Of a stretch of 64,000 bases of DNA, positions 54,100-63,030 are shown one piece after another. A program made the translations under genes and the position numbers. The DNA lies in the NCBI GenBank assembly GCA_022760355.1, contig JALEGB010000089.1, positions 42,543 through 106,542 on the forward strand, read 5' to 3'. Position 1 is the stretch's first letter. The number at the start of each line of letters is the position of its first letter. The DNA comes from Neomegalonema sp. Its GTDB lineage: Bacteria > Pseudomonadota > Alphaproteobacteria > Rhodobacterales > Rhodobacteraceae. The notes below the pieces were generated by a model, which saw only the letters and a program-made list of their open reading frames with translations, was not told the DNA's origin and did not search any database.

Positions 54100-56376
54100 T
54101 CACGACGGAATTATCGTCCGGGCAACGCGAAACCCCCTGTACCTGCCTCGGTCGCCGCGAGGGTACCCGCTGCGGACCGCGGAGCGCAGCCAGTCCGGAT
54201 TGTAGTTCCACGAGCCGCCGCGAAGAACGGCACTGGAACAATCCCCTTTCCCCACCGCCATCCAGGCCGATCCATCGGTTGGCGCGCCGCGATAGGAGCC
54301 GTGCCAACAATCCTGAACCCACTCCCAAACATTGCCATGCACATCATGCAGGCCCCAGGGGTTGGCGGCGAAGGAACCGACGGGGAGCGTTTTCTTCCGA
54401 TATCCGCCCGTCGGCGAGCCAGCATAGCTAATTTGTGAATAGTAATTCGCCTTATCGGCCGAAATTTTGCCCGTGAAGCTGAACGGCCCCGTCGTCCCCG
54501 CCCGCGTCGCATACTCCCACTCCGCCTCGGAGGGCAGGCGATAGGGCGATCCCGGGACCTTCGAGTTCAGCCAGTCCAAAAACCCGCCCGCGCCAGTGAT
54601 GTCTTTCCAGGACACGTTGATCACCGGCCGCTTGCCGCGGCCCCAACCCTCATCCCCCGGTTTTGGATTGCTGCGACAATAGCCCTCCGCTGCGCATCTG
54701 TCCCACTGTTCGAAAGTGATCTCATATTTGCCGATCGCGAAGCGCTTGATCGCCACCCGCCGCTGCGGCCCTTCGCGCTTCTTGCGCTCAAGCTCCGTCT
54801 CCGGCGAGCCCATCAGGAAGGAACCGGCCGGGATCGCCACCATCTCCGGACAGGCGGCGCAATCCTGGGCGCTGGCGAGATCCTGCGAAAAGAGGACCGG
54901 CGTCGGCCCCCGCAGGCGCTTGAGATCGGCGCTGCTCAACACCCCATCCGCCGGCAGGCCCAGCGCCGCCTCAAATTTCTTCAGCGCCGCGGCGGAGCTT
55001 TCCAGCCACAGCCCATCCTCCGCCCCATCATACAGCCCCAGCCGCTTCAGCGCCGTCTGAGCAGCGGCAAGATCGGTATAAAGCGCCTCAATCGCCGCTT
55101 TCGCCGCCGCATCCACCGGCGAGCTGGGCCAGCGACGGCGAAACGCCTCCAACGCCGCGATGGTCCGTTGCGCTTTCGCCTTCGCCAGCGCCGCCTGAAA
55201 CAGCGCCAAGATCCGCGCCGACAGCGCCTTTACTTCCGTGGGATAGCGCCGACGCAGGGCCCGGAGCGCGTCAATATCCGTCGCCCGCGCCACCAGCTCC
55301 GCAAACCGTTTCGCCGCCGCGCCGGCGAACCGGCTCTCGGGCCAGCGGGCGCGGAAGGCCATCATGTCCGCCGGATCCTCGCTCAACCGCGTGCGCAGCC
55401 AATCGCTCCGCGCTGACCCGGCGCTCGGGCCCGACGGCTTCGCAGGCCCCACCGTCACAGGATCAGGCTTCCCAGGCGCAGGTTTCACAGGCCCAGGTTT
55501 CACAGGCCCGGGCGTCCCAGGATCAGGCGCCGCAGGCGCGCCGGCCAGGAAATAGGCGCGGCCACCCATCGTATCCGTCTTCGCCGTCGGCTTTTGCCGC
55601 CCGCCCGTCGCCCGGGCAACCCGATCCCGCACCTTGCCGAACAGCAGGCGGATCTCCTCCCCCCGCCGCGGCGCCAGATCCAACAGCGCGCGGGTGAACG
55701 GGCTGTGGGTTCCCGGCGCGCCGTCCAACGCCACCTCATTCGGCGAGGTCGCATAAGCGATCAGCGTATCATCCTCCGCCCGATAGTCCGTCAACCGCGT
55801 CAGCCCGCGCTTCAGCGATGCGGAGCGGGTCAGATCCGTCTCCTGCGCTTTCATCGCGGTCAGCAGCGTGGCCTCATCGCGGCAGGCGTCCAACATCACC
55901 AGCTTCAAGCCGCCGCGCGCGCCGCGCAGCCGATCCAGGATCTTGCGCAGCGAGACCGCCATCTCCGACAGATCCTCCACCGTCTCCGGCGCCGCATCGA
56001 CGCCGAACAGGTAATTCTCCCCCCGATACTGAATCGCATGGCCGGCGAAGAACACCGCCGCGATCTCCACCTTGCCGCGCCTGACGGATTTGCCCAGCTC
56101 TCGCAGCGCCTTGCGCATCTGCGCCGTGGTCAGATCGGTTTTGAGCACGACCTCGTCAAACTTCAGCCCTTTGAGCATCGCTTCGACTGCCGTCGCATCT
56201 CGCACAGGATTGGGCAATGCGGCCAAATGTTTGCCGGTATAAGCGCCATTGCCGATCACCAGCGCAATGCGCCGCGGCGGCGTCTCCGCCCAAGGCCGCT
56301 CCACCAACCCCGCCAGCCCAAGCGCCAACGCCATCAACGCCGCCGCGCCGGCGCCTACGGTTTTCCACCTGATCAT
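54100..56376 (-). CDS. Exported caspase-like (C14) / PG-binding / formylglycine-generating-enzyme-fold protein
   Basis: Signal peptide MIRWKTVGAGAAALMALALGLAGL; caspase IALVIGNGAYTGKHLAALPNPVRDATAV, FFAGHAIQYRGENYLFGVDA, LVMLDACRDE; PG-binding LGLYDGAEDGLWLESSAAALKKFEAALGLPADGVLS; FGE fold MVAIPAGSFLMGSPETE...YRLPSEAEWEYATRAG...HGNVWEWVQDC...LRGGSWNY. Confidence 0.92.
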   Translation of the reverse strand: MIRWKTVGAGAAALMALALGLAGLVERPWAETPPRRIALVIGNGAYTGKHLAALPNPVRDATAVEAMLKGLKFDEVVLKTDLTTAQMRKALRELGKSVRRGKVEIAAVFFAGHAIQYRGENYLFGVDAAPETVEDLSEMAVSLRKILDRLRGARGGLKLVMLDACRDEATLLTAMKAQETDLTRSASLKRGLTRLTDYRAEDDTLIAYATSPNEVALDGAPGTHSPFTRALLDLAPRRGEEIRLLFGKVRDRVARATGGRQKPTAKTDTMGGRAYFLAGAPAAPDPGTPGPVKPGPVKPAPGKPDPVTVGPAKPSGPSAGSARSDWLRTRLSEDPADMMAFRARWPESRFAGAAAKRFAELVARATDIDALRALRRRYPTEVKALSARILALFQAALAKAKAQRTIAALEAFRRRWPSSPVDAAAKAAIEALYTDLAAAQTALKRLGLYDGAEDGLWLESSAAALKKFEAALGLPADGVLSSADLKRLRGPTPVLFSQDLASAQDCAACPEMVAIPAGSFLMGSPETELERKKREGPQRRVAIKRFAIGKYEITFEQWDRCAAEGYCRSNPKPGDEGWGRGKRPVINVSWKDITGAGGFLDWLNSKVPGSPYRLPSEAEWEYATRAGTTGPFSFTGKISADKANYYSQISYAGSPTGGYRKKTLPVGSFAANPWGLHDVHGNVWEWVQDCWHGSYRGAPTDGSAWMAVGKGDCSSAVLRGGSWNYNPDWLRSAVRSGYPRGDRGRYRGFRVARTIIPS

Positions 56377-56428
56377 GATCCCCTCCGTTACACCGTCGCC
56401 GCGAGCCCTGCGCGCCATTATCCTTCTA

Positions 56429-57355
56429 TTATCGGGATGCGAAGCGCGCCGCCCATGAGACCCTGGTCTCCAATGTCCGCACCACCCGGAACCCGACAAT
56501 CGTATTCTTCGCATCGCGATTCACATAGTCCCGCGCCGCCGAGCGGAGATTTTCCGTCAGGCCAAACCACCAGGCGCCGCCGCGCAGCACGCCCTGCGCG
56601 CAGTCGCCGCCATTCTCCGGCCCCCAGGGCGCCCCGTCCCGCGGCGCGCCGCGATAGCTGTTATGCAGGCAATCCGCGACCCATTCGGAGATATTGCCAT
56701 GCATGTCATAGAGGCCCCAGGGGTTCGGCTTTTTCAGCCCGACCCGCCGCGCCCGTTGACCGCTATTGCCGCGAAACCAGCCATAGTCGCCCAGCCGCTC
56801 ATCGGTCTCGCCGAAGGAAAAGGCCGTGCGCGTGCCGGCTCGCGCCGCATACTCCCACTCCGCCTCACTCGGCAGCCGATAGGGGCCGGTCTCTGACCCA
56901 ACGGTTTTCATGTTGAGCCAGGCGAGAAAGCCCTTTTTCGGCGCGCCTTCGCCCGTCACGTCAAACCAGGTGACGGCCGCAACCGGATAGCGCCCCCGCG
57001 GCGACTTGGCGGCGATCGGTCGGCAATAGCCATCCGCAACGCAGGCGTCCCACTCCGCGAACGTCGCCTCATAGACCCCGATCGCAAAACGGGGCAGCCG
57101 AACCCGGCGGCGCGGGGCCTCGTCAATCGAGTGGCCGATCTCCGTCTCGGGCGATCCCATCAGAAAGCTGCCGGCCGGCAACACCTTCATCAGCGGGCAG
57201 CTTTCGCACTCCCGGAAGCTCTCCAGATCGCTCCACCCGCCATTGTTGGACTGCGCCGCCGCCCAAGCGCCGCTCAATGTCAGCGCCAGCAGCGCCGCCG
57301 CGCGGCCTAAGCGCCCTACCCCACCGCGTCGCCTCAGCATCCGCCGCTCTCCCAT
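56429..57355 (-). CDS. Exported formylglycine-generating-enzyme-fold (SUMF1) protein
   Basis: Signal peptide; LMKVLPAGSFLMGSPETEIGHSIDEAPRRRVRLPRFAIGVYEATFAEWDACVADGYC...YRLPSEAEWEYAARAGT...MHGNISEWVADC...LRGGAWWFG. Confidence 0.93.
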   Translation of the reverse strand: MGERRMLRRRGGVGRLGRAAALLALTLSGAWAAAQSNNGGWSDLESFRECESCPLMKVLPAGSFLMGSPETEIGHSIDEAPRRRVRLPRFAIGVYEATFAEWDACVADGYCRPIAAKSPRGRYPVAAVTWFDVTGEGAPKKGFLAWLNMKTVGSETGPYRLPSEAEWEYAARAGTRTAFSFGETDERLGDYGWFRGNSGQRARRVGLKKPNPWGLYDMHGNISEWVADCLHNSYRGAPRDGAPWGPENGGDCAQGVLRGGAWWFGLTENLRSAARDYVNRDAKNTIVGFRVVRTLETRVSWAARFASR

Positions 57356-57618
57356 GCTCTGCGCAGAAGACTTAACGGGCCTGATCGATGCACCCGCCGC
57401 CGCCAGGGTCAAGCCCGCGGCGAGCGCGGCTTGGCGAACACAGAACTAGAAAAGGTTTATTTGACGACGCCGAGACGGAACTATTTTCGCCCATCACGCG
57501 CCCAGAATGGTTAACAGGCCGTTCGCGCAAACGGCCCGCCAGAGGCCGACAATGCGCCGCAAACGCGAAAAGCCAGCACGGCGCCCAAGCGCCGGCATCC
57601 GCAAAAAACAGGGGGCGC

Positions 57619-58461
57619 ATGTCTACATTTCGAGCATTCTGCACGTTTTGCGAGCTTCTTATCGAAGATGTTTCAGCTCTATCCCCTTATAATATGGCGA
57701 TAATTGTCGGCTTCGGGAAATTTGGCGGCTATGATGAGACCTATCTCGAAATCCGCGCCGATGTCCTTCAATGCGCTGAGCTGTTTCAGGTGGTGCGGCC
57801 AGAACTGGATCTTTCGGACCTGTTCGAACCGCTTTCCATGCAGCTGCGCCGAGATCTGGACGAGCCGGCGCTGACGAAGGAGCGCGATCGCCTTCACCGA
57901 GGGCTGCACCGCATGCTGACCGAAGCGCGCCATATGGGAGAGCTGCGCTATACACAGGGATGGGCCGTGGTTGAGCAGTCCCAACGGGCCGCCTTCGAGG
58001 CCCGTCTAACCGAAGCTGGCCTCGGCGCGCTATTGCGCTCGGCAACCACCCCTACCGCAACCGCGTCGCGAGACCGACCAATTTTTCTGTCGTCCTCCTT
58101 CGAGGCGGAACTGGCCGGCCAAATCGTGCCGGCTCTGCGCCAGGTGGGCCTCAGGCCAATCTCAGCGGCGGCGGATGCGGTTCCCTCAAACGGCGAGGCG
58201 TGGGACACGCTCCGCCGGCAAATCGCCGCTTGCCGCGGCGGCGTATTGCGCCTGTGTGAGAACCACTTCGAACGACAGGAAAGCGAAATACGCGAGGCGC
58301 TGAAGCACTTTCCGGATCGCGTCGTAATCGTAGCCGAACCGCGATCACTGCAGCGCCCACTGCCTGATATCAGCATCCGAGCGCTGTTTCCCGTTGTCGG
58401 CGACGCAATGGACCCCGCCGAAGCGCAACGTTTCTCTGATCTCATCGCGACGCATCTTTAG
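57619..58461 (+). CDS. Hypothetical protein with possible TIR/DUF4062-like C-terminal domain
   Basis: MSTFRAFCTFCELLIEDVSALSPYNMAIIVGFGKFGGYDETYLEIRADVLQCAELF...; C-terminal RPIFLSSSFEAELAGQIVPALRQVGLRPISAAADAVPSNGEAWDTLRRQIAACRGGVLRLCENHFERQESEIREALKHFPDRVVIV resembles TIR/DUF4062 start and alternating beta/alpha layout. Confidence 0.6.
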   Translation: MSTFRAFCTFCELLIEDVSALSPYNMAIIVGFGKFGGYDETYLEIRADVLQCAELFQVVRPELDLSDLFEPLSMQLRRDLDEPALTKERDRLHRGLHRMLTEARHMGELRYTQGWAVVEQSQRAAFEARLTEAGLGALLRSATTPTATASRDRPIFLSSSFEAELAGQIVPALRQVGLRPISAAADAVPSNGEAWDTLRRQIAACRGGVLRLCENHFERQESEIREALKHFPDRVVIVAEPRSLQRPLPDISIRALFPVVGDAMDPAEAQRFSDLIATHL

Positions 58462-58529
58462 CCCGCCAGATAATCCGCTGAACGCTCCAGCCGGCGCTCC
58501 GAGGCGCAGAACCGTAAGGGACGGATCAT

Positions 58530-59900
58530 ATGGACCTTATTCCATCGCCAACCGATCTTGATTTCTCGATTTTTTTCGGCCTGAACATCATCCTGTTCGT
58601 CGCCGCCATCCTGGTGCTGTTGATGCAGCCGGGTTTCATGATGCTGGAGACCGGCGCAGTTTCCCGGCTCAACGCCATCAACGACATTTACAAAAATCTG
58701 CTGGACATCTGTTTCGGCGCCGTCGCTTTTTGGCTGGTGGGATGGGACATCCTCACCGGCGCCAGCCCCTTGACTCCGCTTCTCAGTCAGATCGGGCTTG
58801 CCGCCGCAGAGCCGGCGGCGACCGCGACAGTGATTAAACCGGATCCCACCATAAACTTTTTGTTTCAGCTGGGCTTCGCCACCACCGCAGCGACAATTTG
58901 CAGTGGGGCGGTCACTGGCAGAATTCGGCCTCACGTCTATTTGGTTTTCGCCGGTCTCTTCACGGGGTTCTTCTACCCGCTCATCGCCTTCACTGTCTGG
59001 CATCCTCTGGGCCTGCTTTATGGGGTCTTCTACGACTTCGCCGGCTCAATTGTCGTACATGCGTCAGGCGCCGCAGCTGGACTTGCCGGCACGCTGCTTC
59101 TGCGCCCACGGCTCGCCTATAACGGCTATGATCCTATCGGACTCGGGCGCGAACAGCTGTTCCGCGTTGCGAAGCGGCACGCGCCTCACAATTTGCCGCT
59201 TGCCGCGCTTGGGGTCGTTTTTCTATGGATTGGCTGGTTCGGCTTTAACGGCGGCACGTTGTTCGCCAACGGCCTGGCCTCGCCAGCCCTTGCTGGAACG
59301 GACGTCCTCAGCACAACCGTTGCGGAGTTCGGCCGCATTGCGGCGGCGACGATCTTGGCCCCTGCCGCCGCGGCGCTGACGGCGACGTTGATCCATCTGC
59401 TAACGGGCGAGGACCGTAGCCTTCTCGACACGATGAACGCCCTTTTGGCTGGCGCCGTCGCCGTGACGGCGGGCGCTAACCGGTTCGATGCGGTCGACGC
59501 GCTCCTGGTCGGCGTTGTCGCGGGCGCCGCCTACCGCGTTGGCGTTGTCGTCTTGGAGCGCCGGTCCGTCGATGACCCGGTCAACGCCATCGCTGTGCAT
59601 GGTCTGCCTGGACTTGTCGGCGTCGTCGCAGCGCCTCTCGGCGCTGGCGTCCCGTCCTTCCAGGCCGCCCTGAACCAAGGGGCGATCGGCGTTGGGCTGT
59701 TTTTCGTCGTGTTTTTCAGTAGCCTGTTCATGTTTGCGCTGCTGAACGGCCTTTACGCGCTTATTCGGCGCGTGATCGGCGCCCGCGACGAAGAAGGCCC
59801 TGCGCCTGTCGCGATGCGTGTTCCCTACCGGACCGAAATGCTTGGGATCGATGCGGAGGTTCATGGTCAGGACGCCTATAGCTTTAGCGCCAAGGAATAG
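58530..59900 (+). CDS. Ammonium transporter (Amt/MEP/Rh family)
   Basis: DFAGSIVVHASGAAAGLAG and VDDPVNAIAVHGLPGLVG (twin His), FQLGFATTAA, GWFGFNGGT (Phe gate), C-terminal GIDAEVHGQDAY. Confidence 0.94.
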   Translation: MDLIPSPTDLDFSIFFGLNIILFVAAILVLLMQPGFMMLETGAVSRLNAINDIYKNLLDICFGAVAFWLVGWDILTGASPLTPLLSQIGLAAAEPAATATVIKPDPTINFLFQLGFATTAATICSGAVTGRIRPHVYLVFAGLFTGFFYPLIAFTVWHPLGLLYGVFYDFAGSIVVHASGAAAGLAGTLLLRPRLAYNGYDPIGLGREQLFRVAKRHAPHNLPLAALGVVFLWIGWFGFNGGTLFANGLASPALAGTDVLSTTVAEFGRIAAATILAPAAAALTATLIHLLTGEDRSLLDTMNALLAGAVAVTAGANRFDAVDALLVGVVAGAAYRVGVVVLERRSVDDPVNAIAVHGLPGLVGVVAAPLGAGVPSFQAALNQGAIGVGLFFVVFFSSLFMFALLNGLYALIRRVIGARDEEGPAPVAMRVPYRTEMLGIDAEVHGQDAYSFSAKE

Positions 59901-60006
59901 GAGCAACGCTTTCACTCGCCAGAATTGATGGGTAGGGTCCGCAATTGCCGACCACTTAAGGGTCGCGGCGCCTGGGCCCTGCGCCCGACAAACTTTGTGC
60001 TTTCTC

Positions 60007-60966
60007 ATGAGCGATACCGCCGAGCCGAAACCTATTCTGATCGCCGGCCCGACCGCGTCGGGCAAATCCAGCCTGGCGCTTGCATTGGCTGAGCGGCTCG
60101 GCGGCGTCATCATCAACGCGGACGCGCTGCAAGTGTATGCGGAATGGCGGGTCCTGACGGCGCGGCCTGCCGCGGCGGATGAGGCCCGCGCGCCGCATCG
60201 TCTGTATGGCCATACGCCGATTGCGGATGTCGGCTATTCGACCGGCCGATGGCTGCGCGAAGTCGCCGCTGAGATCGAGGCGGCGCGGCGACAATCCTTG
60301 CGGCCGGTTATCGTCGGCGGAACCGGGCTTTATTTTAAGGCGCTGACGCAAGGGCTGGCCGAAATCCCCGCAACGCCGCCGGAGATCCGCGCAGCGGCGG
60401 AGGCCCGGCTGAATGACGTCGGCGCGGATGCTTTTGCGGAAGAACTGCGCCGGCGGGACCCGGCGTCAGCGGACCGCATCGATTTGGCCAACCCAAGGCG
60501 TGTTCTGCGCGCGATCGAAGTGCTGGAGACGACCGGCCAAGGGTTCGCCGCATGGATGGAGCAGACGCCGCCGCCGGTGTCGCCGCTGTCGGCGACGCAT
60601 CCGATGCGCCTGTTGCCACCGCGGGAGAAGCTGCGCGCGCGGATCGCGACGCGCTTTCGCCAGATGATGGAGGAAGGGGCGGTCGATGAGGTTCGCGCGG
60701 TCCAGCGACAGGTCGAGGCCGCCGACCTCCCCGCCGCCGCGCCCGGCCTGAAGGCGCTTGGATATGACCCAATTCGCCGCTGGCTTGCCGGTGAGCTGAC
60801 GCGCTCCGAAGCAACTGAGATCGCTGTTTTGGACACCGGCCAATACGCAAAACGCCAGTCGACTTGGCTGCGGAACCAAATGGCCGCTTGGCCCAGCATG
60901 GAATGGGCGACGGAGGCTTCGATCAAGGAATGGAGCGCGCAGATCCAAGAGGATGAAAGACGATGA
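60007..60966 (+). CDS. miaA: tRNA dimethylallyltransferase
   Basis: ILIAGPTASGKSSLALALAERLGGVIINADALQVYAEWRVLTARP; GGTGLYFKALTQGLAEIP; YAKRQSTWLRNQM. Confidence 0.97.
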   Translation: MSDTAEPKPILIAGPTASGKSSLALALAERLGGVIINADALQVYAEWRVLTARPAAADEARAPHRLYGHTPIADVGYSTGRWLREVAAEIEAARRQSLRPVIVGGTGLYFKALTQGLAEIPATPPEIRAAAEARLNDVGADAFAEELRRRDPASADRIDLANPRRVLRAIEVLETTGQGFAAWMEQTPPPVSPLSATHPMRLLPPREKLRARIATRFRQMMEEGAVDEVRAVQRQVEAADLPAAAPGLKALGYDPIRRWLAGELTRSEATEIAVLDTGQYAKRQSTWLRNQMAAWPSMEWATEASIKEWSAQIQEDERR

Positions 60967-61691
60967 GCGACTTTCCCGATGATGGCGGCTGGGCGCGCTC
61001 CGCCGAAGCCTGGATCGCCGATATGGGCGAACATGGCGACTTTGGCCGCGCCTGCGTGTTGGACCGGCCGATGCTCGCGCGGATCGACGCCCATTCCTAT
61101 CGCCGCGCGCTGGATGTCGGCTGCGGCGAGGGACGTTTTTCCCGCATGCTGCGCGCGCGCGGAATTGACACGATTGGCGTTGATCCGACGGCCCGCCTGA
61201 TCGAAGAAGCCCGGCGGCGAGACCCAGAGGGCGACTATCGGGAAGGGAACGGCGAAAAACTCGCTTTTGACGACAACAGTTTTGACCTCGTCGTGTGCTG
61301 TATGGTGCTGATCGACATTCCGGACTACCGAGCCGCCATCGACGAGGCCGCGCGCGTGCTCGCCCCAGGCGGCGCACTGCTGATCGCCAATATCAACAGC
61401 TTCATCTCAGCAGGAGCGGATCGCGGCTGGGTCGCCAAGCCGGACGGGTCTTTCGACTACTATCCCATCTCCGGCTATTTTGGCGAACGCCCAATCCTTG
61501 GCGAGTGGCGCGGGATTTCGATCGTTAATCACCACCGCCCGTTAGACGCGTATATGTCCGCGCTGATCGGGGCGGGGCTGCAACTTGCCCATTTTGAAGA
61601 GCCGCGCGCCCATAGCGGCCCGGCGGCGCGGCAAGCGCGCTACAATCAAGCGCCGTGGTTTTTGATCATGGAGTGGCGCAAGCCCGCATGA
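60963..61691 (+). CDS. Class I SAM-dependent methyltransferase
   Basis: RALDVGCGEGRFSRMLRARGIDTIGVDPTARLIEEARRRDP; LAFDDNSFDLVVCCMVLIDIPDY. Confidence 0.94.
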   Translation: MSDFPDDGGWARSAEAWIADMGEHGDFGRACVLDRPMLARIDAHSYRRALDVGCGEGRFSRMLRARGIDTIGVDPTARLIEEARRRDPEGDYREGNGEKLAFDDNSFDLVVCCMVLIDIPDYRAAIDEAARVLAPGGALLIANINSFISAGADRGWVAKPDGSFDYYPISGYFGERPILGEWRGISIVNHHRPLDAYMSALIGAGLQLAHFEEPRAHSGPAARQARYNQAPWFLIMEWRKPA

Positions 61692-61730
61692 GCGCCACAC
61701 CGAGACCGCCAACTCATAGATCCGGCGGCG

Positions 61731-62000
61731 TCAGCGGTCGATAGGGGGGTGCCGGGGCTCGCCGAGGGCGTCCGCGCCGAACACGCGCTGCGCGATCGAG
61801 CCGCTATAGCGCTGGGCGATCGGCTGCGCGATGAACGCCGACAGGATCGCCAGCGGCCAAGCAAACAGCCACGCATAGAGCCAATTCATCAGGAACGCGT
61901 CATCGATCCCGAGGTTAAAGGCCGTGATGATTCCTGACATGATCATCGACATAATCGTGGCCATGATGGTGACAAAAATCCGCCGACGCACAGGGGGCAT
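61731..62000 (-). CDS. DUF2798 family small membrane protein
   Basis: RRIFVTIMATIMSMIMSGIITAFNLGIDDAFLMNWLYAWLFAWPLAILSAFIAQPIAQR. Confidence 0.85.
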   Translation of the reverse strand: MPPVRRRIFVTIMATIMSMIMSGIITAFNLGIDDAFLMNWLYAWLFAWPLAILSAFIAQPIAQRYSGSIAQRVFGADALGEPRHPPIDR

Positions 62001-62031
62001 GGGATTCTCCAGTTCGCGATCACAACAATAC

Positions 62032-62057
62032 AGTTACATATTACGAATTTTGTAACT
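62032..62057. promoter_or_regulatory. Putative TetR operator in divergent promoter
   Basis: AGTTACA tattacgaattt TGTAACT inverted repeat between divergent DUF2798 and TetR genes. Confidence 0.6.
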
Positions 62058-62130
62058 TGCACCTATATATGATCAGCAAAGGCGTCAAGCGCAGCTCGAC
62101 AGCCTGCGGCATCGAAGGCATAGGAGAGTC

Positions 62131-62739
62131 ATGAACTCGGAACGCCCGCCATCGGAACAGCTGACGCCCGAACGGATCCTAAGCGCCGCCGTGGAAATGC
62201 TCCGCCGATATGGACCGGAAAAAACGACCGTCCGCGACGTCGCCGGAGCGCTCGGCGTCACTCACGCCGCCATCTATCGGCATTTCAGCAGTAAAAATGA
62301 CCTGCGCGCCGCGGTTGCCGAGCAGTGGCTGAGCGCGTTCCGAGCGCCGCTGCAAGAAATCGTCGAGAGGACCGCCCTGCCCGCGGAGGAGCGGATCGCG
62401 CTGTGGATCCAGACGATGTTTTTGGAGAAACGTCGCCGAGCCGCCGAGGAACCGGAGCTGTTCCAAACCTACGTGAAGATCTTCGCCGCGGACGCCGGCG
62501 CTCTCGACGGGCACCATGAACGGCTCAAGGCGCAGCTGAGCGCAATCCTTGCGCAAGGCGTTGCGGAAGGTCAATTGAAGCTCAGCGATCCAGATTGGGC
62601 GGCGCATGCTGTTTGGGACGCTGTCGCCTGTTTCCGCGCCCCGCATTTTGCCGCGCAATGGGCCGGACCGTCAGCGGAACCGCGTTTAGCGCGCGTCATT
62701 CACCTCATTCAAGCCGCGCTAAAGTCTGGCGCGCTGTAG
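62131..62739 (+). CDS. TetR/AcrR family transcriptional regulator
   Basis: ERILSAAVEMLRRYGPEKTTVRDVAGALGVTHAAIYRHFSSKNDLRAAVAEQWL. Confidence 0.95.
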   Translation: MNSERPPSEQLTPERILSAAVEMLRRYGPEKTTVRDVAGALGVTHAAIYRHFSSKNDLRAAVAEQWLSAFRAPLQEIVERTALPAEERIALWIQTMFLEKRRRAAEEPELFQTYVKIFAADAGALDGHHERLKAQLSAILAQGVAEGQLKLSDPDWAAHAVWDAVACFRAPHFAAQWAGPSAEPRLARVIHLIQAALKSGAL

Positions 62740-62985
62740 GATTGACGGGCGAGAGTACGAGCGCTCCGGTCGCCGCGAGCGCGATGCAGTGGCGCAACAG
62801 ACGCAGCAAAATCGTCAAAATAAGATGCATGTGGTCGCGACAGACGCGCGCGGCGCAATATCCTTCCAAAAATGCCCCTACTTCTTTGCAGTTAATCTCT
62901 TGTTTAGCTTGACCCGCAATCCTCATCGGCGTAGCGAAGTGTCACGCAGCAGTCAGCTGCAACTGAACCATTCGAGGGTGAGCCG

Positions 62986-63030
62986 ATGCTGGCGCAAGTG
63001 CTTGTGGTGATTATTGGGGAGCGCGCGTGA
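62986..63030 (+). CDS. Putative ilv leader peptide MLAQVLVVIIGERA
   Basis: 14-codon ORF with 2 Leu, 3 Val, 2 Ile, preceded by purine-rich gagggtga and followed by hairpins and terminator upstream of ilvB. Confidence 0.78.
   Translation: MLAQVLVVIIGERA

Noticed and set aside
55594-56916. 440-aa plus-strand ORF antisense to caspase/FGE genes
   Set aside because: Arg/Pro/Gln-rich shadow ORF across two real genes.
54100-57355. Diversity-generating retroelement (FGE-fold genes as targets)
   Set aside because: No reverse transcriptase or template repeat in the window; C-terminal nucleotides show no adenine-biased variation that can be assessed here.
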